Assembly (NCBI GenBank): GCA_017555875.1
Contig: JAFZFN010000018.1
Span: 1-64,000 of the forward strand
Length of the DNA: 64,000 nt
Reading direction: 5' to 3'
Source of the DNA: Bacteroidaceae bacterium
Lineage (GTDB): Bacteria; Bacteroidota; Bacteroidia; Bacteroidales; Bacteroidaceae
Both the position numbers and the translations under genes were made by a program. The notes below the pieces were generated by a model, which was not told the DNA's origin, searched no databases, and saw only the letters and a list, made by a program, of their open reading frames with translations. Positions 62,721-64,000 of the stretch are shown here, piece after piece. Within the stretch, counting starts at the first letter, position 1. Each line of letters begins with the position of its first letter.

Positions 62721-63158
62721 ATGAAAGAATATAAATACAAGATCAACGGCAACGAGTACAACGTAGCCGTAGAAGAACTCGAAGGCAACAAGGCCAACGT
62801 GACCGTGAATGGTAAGACCTATGAGGTGGAGCTCGACCGTCCTGCCAAGCCCGAAGTAACTAAACCCGTAGCACGTCCTGCCGCTGCTCCCGCCGCCGCT
62901 CCTGCCCCTGCCGCGGCTCCCGCTCCGCGCCCCGCATCAGCTGGTGGCGCTGGCATCAAGGCTCCTCTGCCCGGTGTCATCCTCGACATCAAGGTGAAGG
63001 TGGGCGATGCCGTAGCCAAGGGTCAGACCGTAGCTATCCTCGAGGCTATGAAGATGGAGAACAATATCAATGCCGACCGCGAAGGCACCGTAGTATCTAT
63101 CAACGTAGAGAAGGGTCAGTCCATCGCTGAGGGAACGGATATTATTACGTTGGGCTAA
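62721..63158 (+). CDS. mmdC: Biotin-carrier subunit of the decarboxylase
   Basis: The start is set at ATG 62721 (MKEYKYKINGNEYNV), 145 residues. An Ala/Pro-rich linker (about 45-80) leads to a biotinyl domain with AILEAMKMENNI; the Lys of AMKM takes biotin. It carries CO2 from MmdA to the MmdB membrane subunit. Confidence 0.9.
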   Translation: MKEYKYKINGNEYNVAVEELEGNKANVTVNGKTYEVELDRPAKPEVTKPVARPAAAPAAAPAPAAAPAPRPASAGGAGIKAPLPGVILDIKVKVGDAVAKGQTVAILEAMKMENNINADREGTVVSINVEKGQSIAEGTDIITLG

Positions 63159-63161
63159 GAA

Positions 63162-63292
63162 GACCCACCCTATCCCTCCCTGTGAGGGAGGGGATTCAGA
63201 GTCCACTGAAAAATAAAGAGTAATAACAATTAAAATGCCCACTTGCAGCGATGTCTGCAAGTCCTCCCTCACAGGGAGGATTTAGGTGGGTC
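63162..63292. repeat. Palindromic element with GACCCACC ends, copy 3
   Basis: 131 bp, nearly identical to copy 2 across its right half (CCCACTTGCAGCGATGTCTG onward). It ends 7 bp before the mmdB start codon, so the ribosome-binding region lies within it. Confidence 0.7.
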
Positions 63293-63299
63293 TCCTATT

Positions 63300-64000
63300 A
63301 TGAACGACTTTTTTAACTTTATCGGAAACAACCTCGTAGACTTCTGGCAATACACCGGTTTTGCCAATGCTACGTGGGGACATATCGTGATGATTGCGGT
63401 AGGATGCCTCTTCATCACACTCGCCATCAAGAAGGGTTGGGAGCCTCTGTTGCTCGTGCCCATAGGCTTTGGTATCATCTTGGGTAACATCCCCTTCAAG
63501 GCCGACGCAGGCCTCGAGATTGGTCTCTACGAAGAGGGCTCTGTGCTCAACATCCTCTATCAGGGAGTGAAGACCGGCTGGTATCCTCCCCTCATCTTCC
63601 TTGGCATCGGTGCCATGACCGACTTCGGTCCGCTCATCGCCAACCCGAAGATGATGCTCGTGGGTGCTGCCGCCCAGTTTGGTATCTTTGCCGCCTACAT
63701 CATCGCCCTGCTTCTCGGCTTTGAGCCCGACCAGGCAGCCGGTATCGCCATCATCGGTGGTGCCGATGGTCCTACGGCCATCTTCCTGTCGTCGAAGCTC
63801 GCGCCCAACCTCATGGGAGCCATCGCCGTGTGTGCCTACTCCTACATGGCCCTCGTGCCCGTGATCCAGCGCCCCATCATGCGTCTGCTCACCACCAAGA
63901 AGGAGCGTCTCATCCGCATGGAGGCTCCCCGTCAGGTGTCACAGACAGAGAAGATCATCTTCCCCATCGTAGGTCTGTTGCTCACCGCCTTCATCGTGCC
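63300..64000 (+). CDS. mmdB: Sodium-translocating decarboxylase beta subunit, 3' truncated by window edge
   Basis: 233 codons are visible, with no stop before the end. Several membrane helices and the conserved GIAIIGGADGPTAIFLSSKL (OadB/MmdB signature) are present. This membrane subunit decarboxylates carboxybiotin and exports Na+. Start at ATG 63300 (MNDFFNFIGNNLVDF). Confidence 0.92.
   Translation, partial: MNDFFNFIGNNLVDFWQYTGFANATWGHIVMIAVGCLFITLAIKKGWEPLLLVPIGFGIILGNIPFKADAGLEIGLYEEGSVLNILYQGVKTGWYPPLIFLGIGAMTDFGPLIANPKMMLVGAAAQFGIFAAYIIALLLGFEPDQAAGIAIIGGADGPTAIFLSSKLAPNLMGAIAVCAYSYMALVPVIQRPIMRLLTTKKERLIRMEAPRQVSQTEKIIFPIVGLLLTAFIV

Overview
The window comes from a Bacteroidota chromosome, almost certainly order Bacteroidales (Bacteroides/Prevotella relatives). 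The clues are Bacteroidota-type -7 boxes (TAnnTTTG) before many genes, the chromosomal run ileS / DksA-like / lspA / DUF4296, a DUF4248-DUF3987-HU-'smalltalk' locus, DUF5112/DUF5113-type sensors, GH20 and GH30 secreted enzymes, and a sodium-pump methylmalonyl-CoA decarboxylase operon. All family names here are from reading the sequence; no database search was run.

Layout. 1-800: 3' part of a nucleotidyltransferase gene carrying an in-frame copy of a dispersed palindromic repeat. 1000-7300: an AT-rich accessory island bounded in part by a 31-bp direct repeat. It has an ATPase/TOPRIM pair, a second ATPase with an unknown partner, a lone antitoxin-like ORF plus a decayed second copy, and an MntA/HepT-type module. 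7350-19800: housekeeping genes (tilS, holA, galE, ileS, lspA, a YbaK-type deacylase, initiator tRNA-fMet, RluA-type pseudouridine synthase). 19884-23267: a double sensor protein. 23400-32050: a mobile-element-like locus (M15 peptidase, smalltalk peptide, HU protein, DUF6371 TOPRIM protein, DUF3987 NTPase, DUF4248, a 499-residue unknown). At its centre is a stretch that looks like a replication origin: two inverted arrays of five 21-bp-spaced repeats around an AT-rich block, with a perfect DnaA box. Inside the locus a DUF559 nuclease gene sits between inverted palindromic ends that recur in the mmd operon.

32247-43180: a large restriction-modification island. It has an XRE regulator, an Mrr-type nuclease, two cytosine-C5 methyltransferases, an NgoFVII-like PLD nuclease, a McrB-like AAA+ protein, a YhcG/DUF1016 nuclease, a DUF2357 McrC-like nuclease, Vsr, an EVE-domain protein and a MutT-type Nudix hydrolase. 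Base composition suggests AT-rich cassettes placed into a GC-richer McrB/DUF2357/Vsr/MutT backbone. 43247-59142: GH30, an SDR epimerase, an XRE regulator, an AddB-like nuclease, a LOG-family protein, PaaK plus ACT protein, a nitroreductase-like lipoprotein, GH20 and MscS. 59333-64000: methylmalonyl-CoA epimerase and the Na+-translocating decarboxylase (mmdA, OadG-type subunit, mmdC, partial mmdB), the propionate end of the succinate pathway.

The points most worth following are the origin-like iteron arrays with the DUF6371/DUF3987/HU/smalltalk locus, the DUF559-plus-palindrome family, the composite two-methyltransferase McrBC island, and the two ATPase pairs near the left end.
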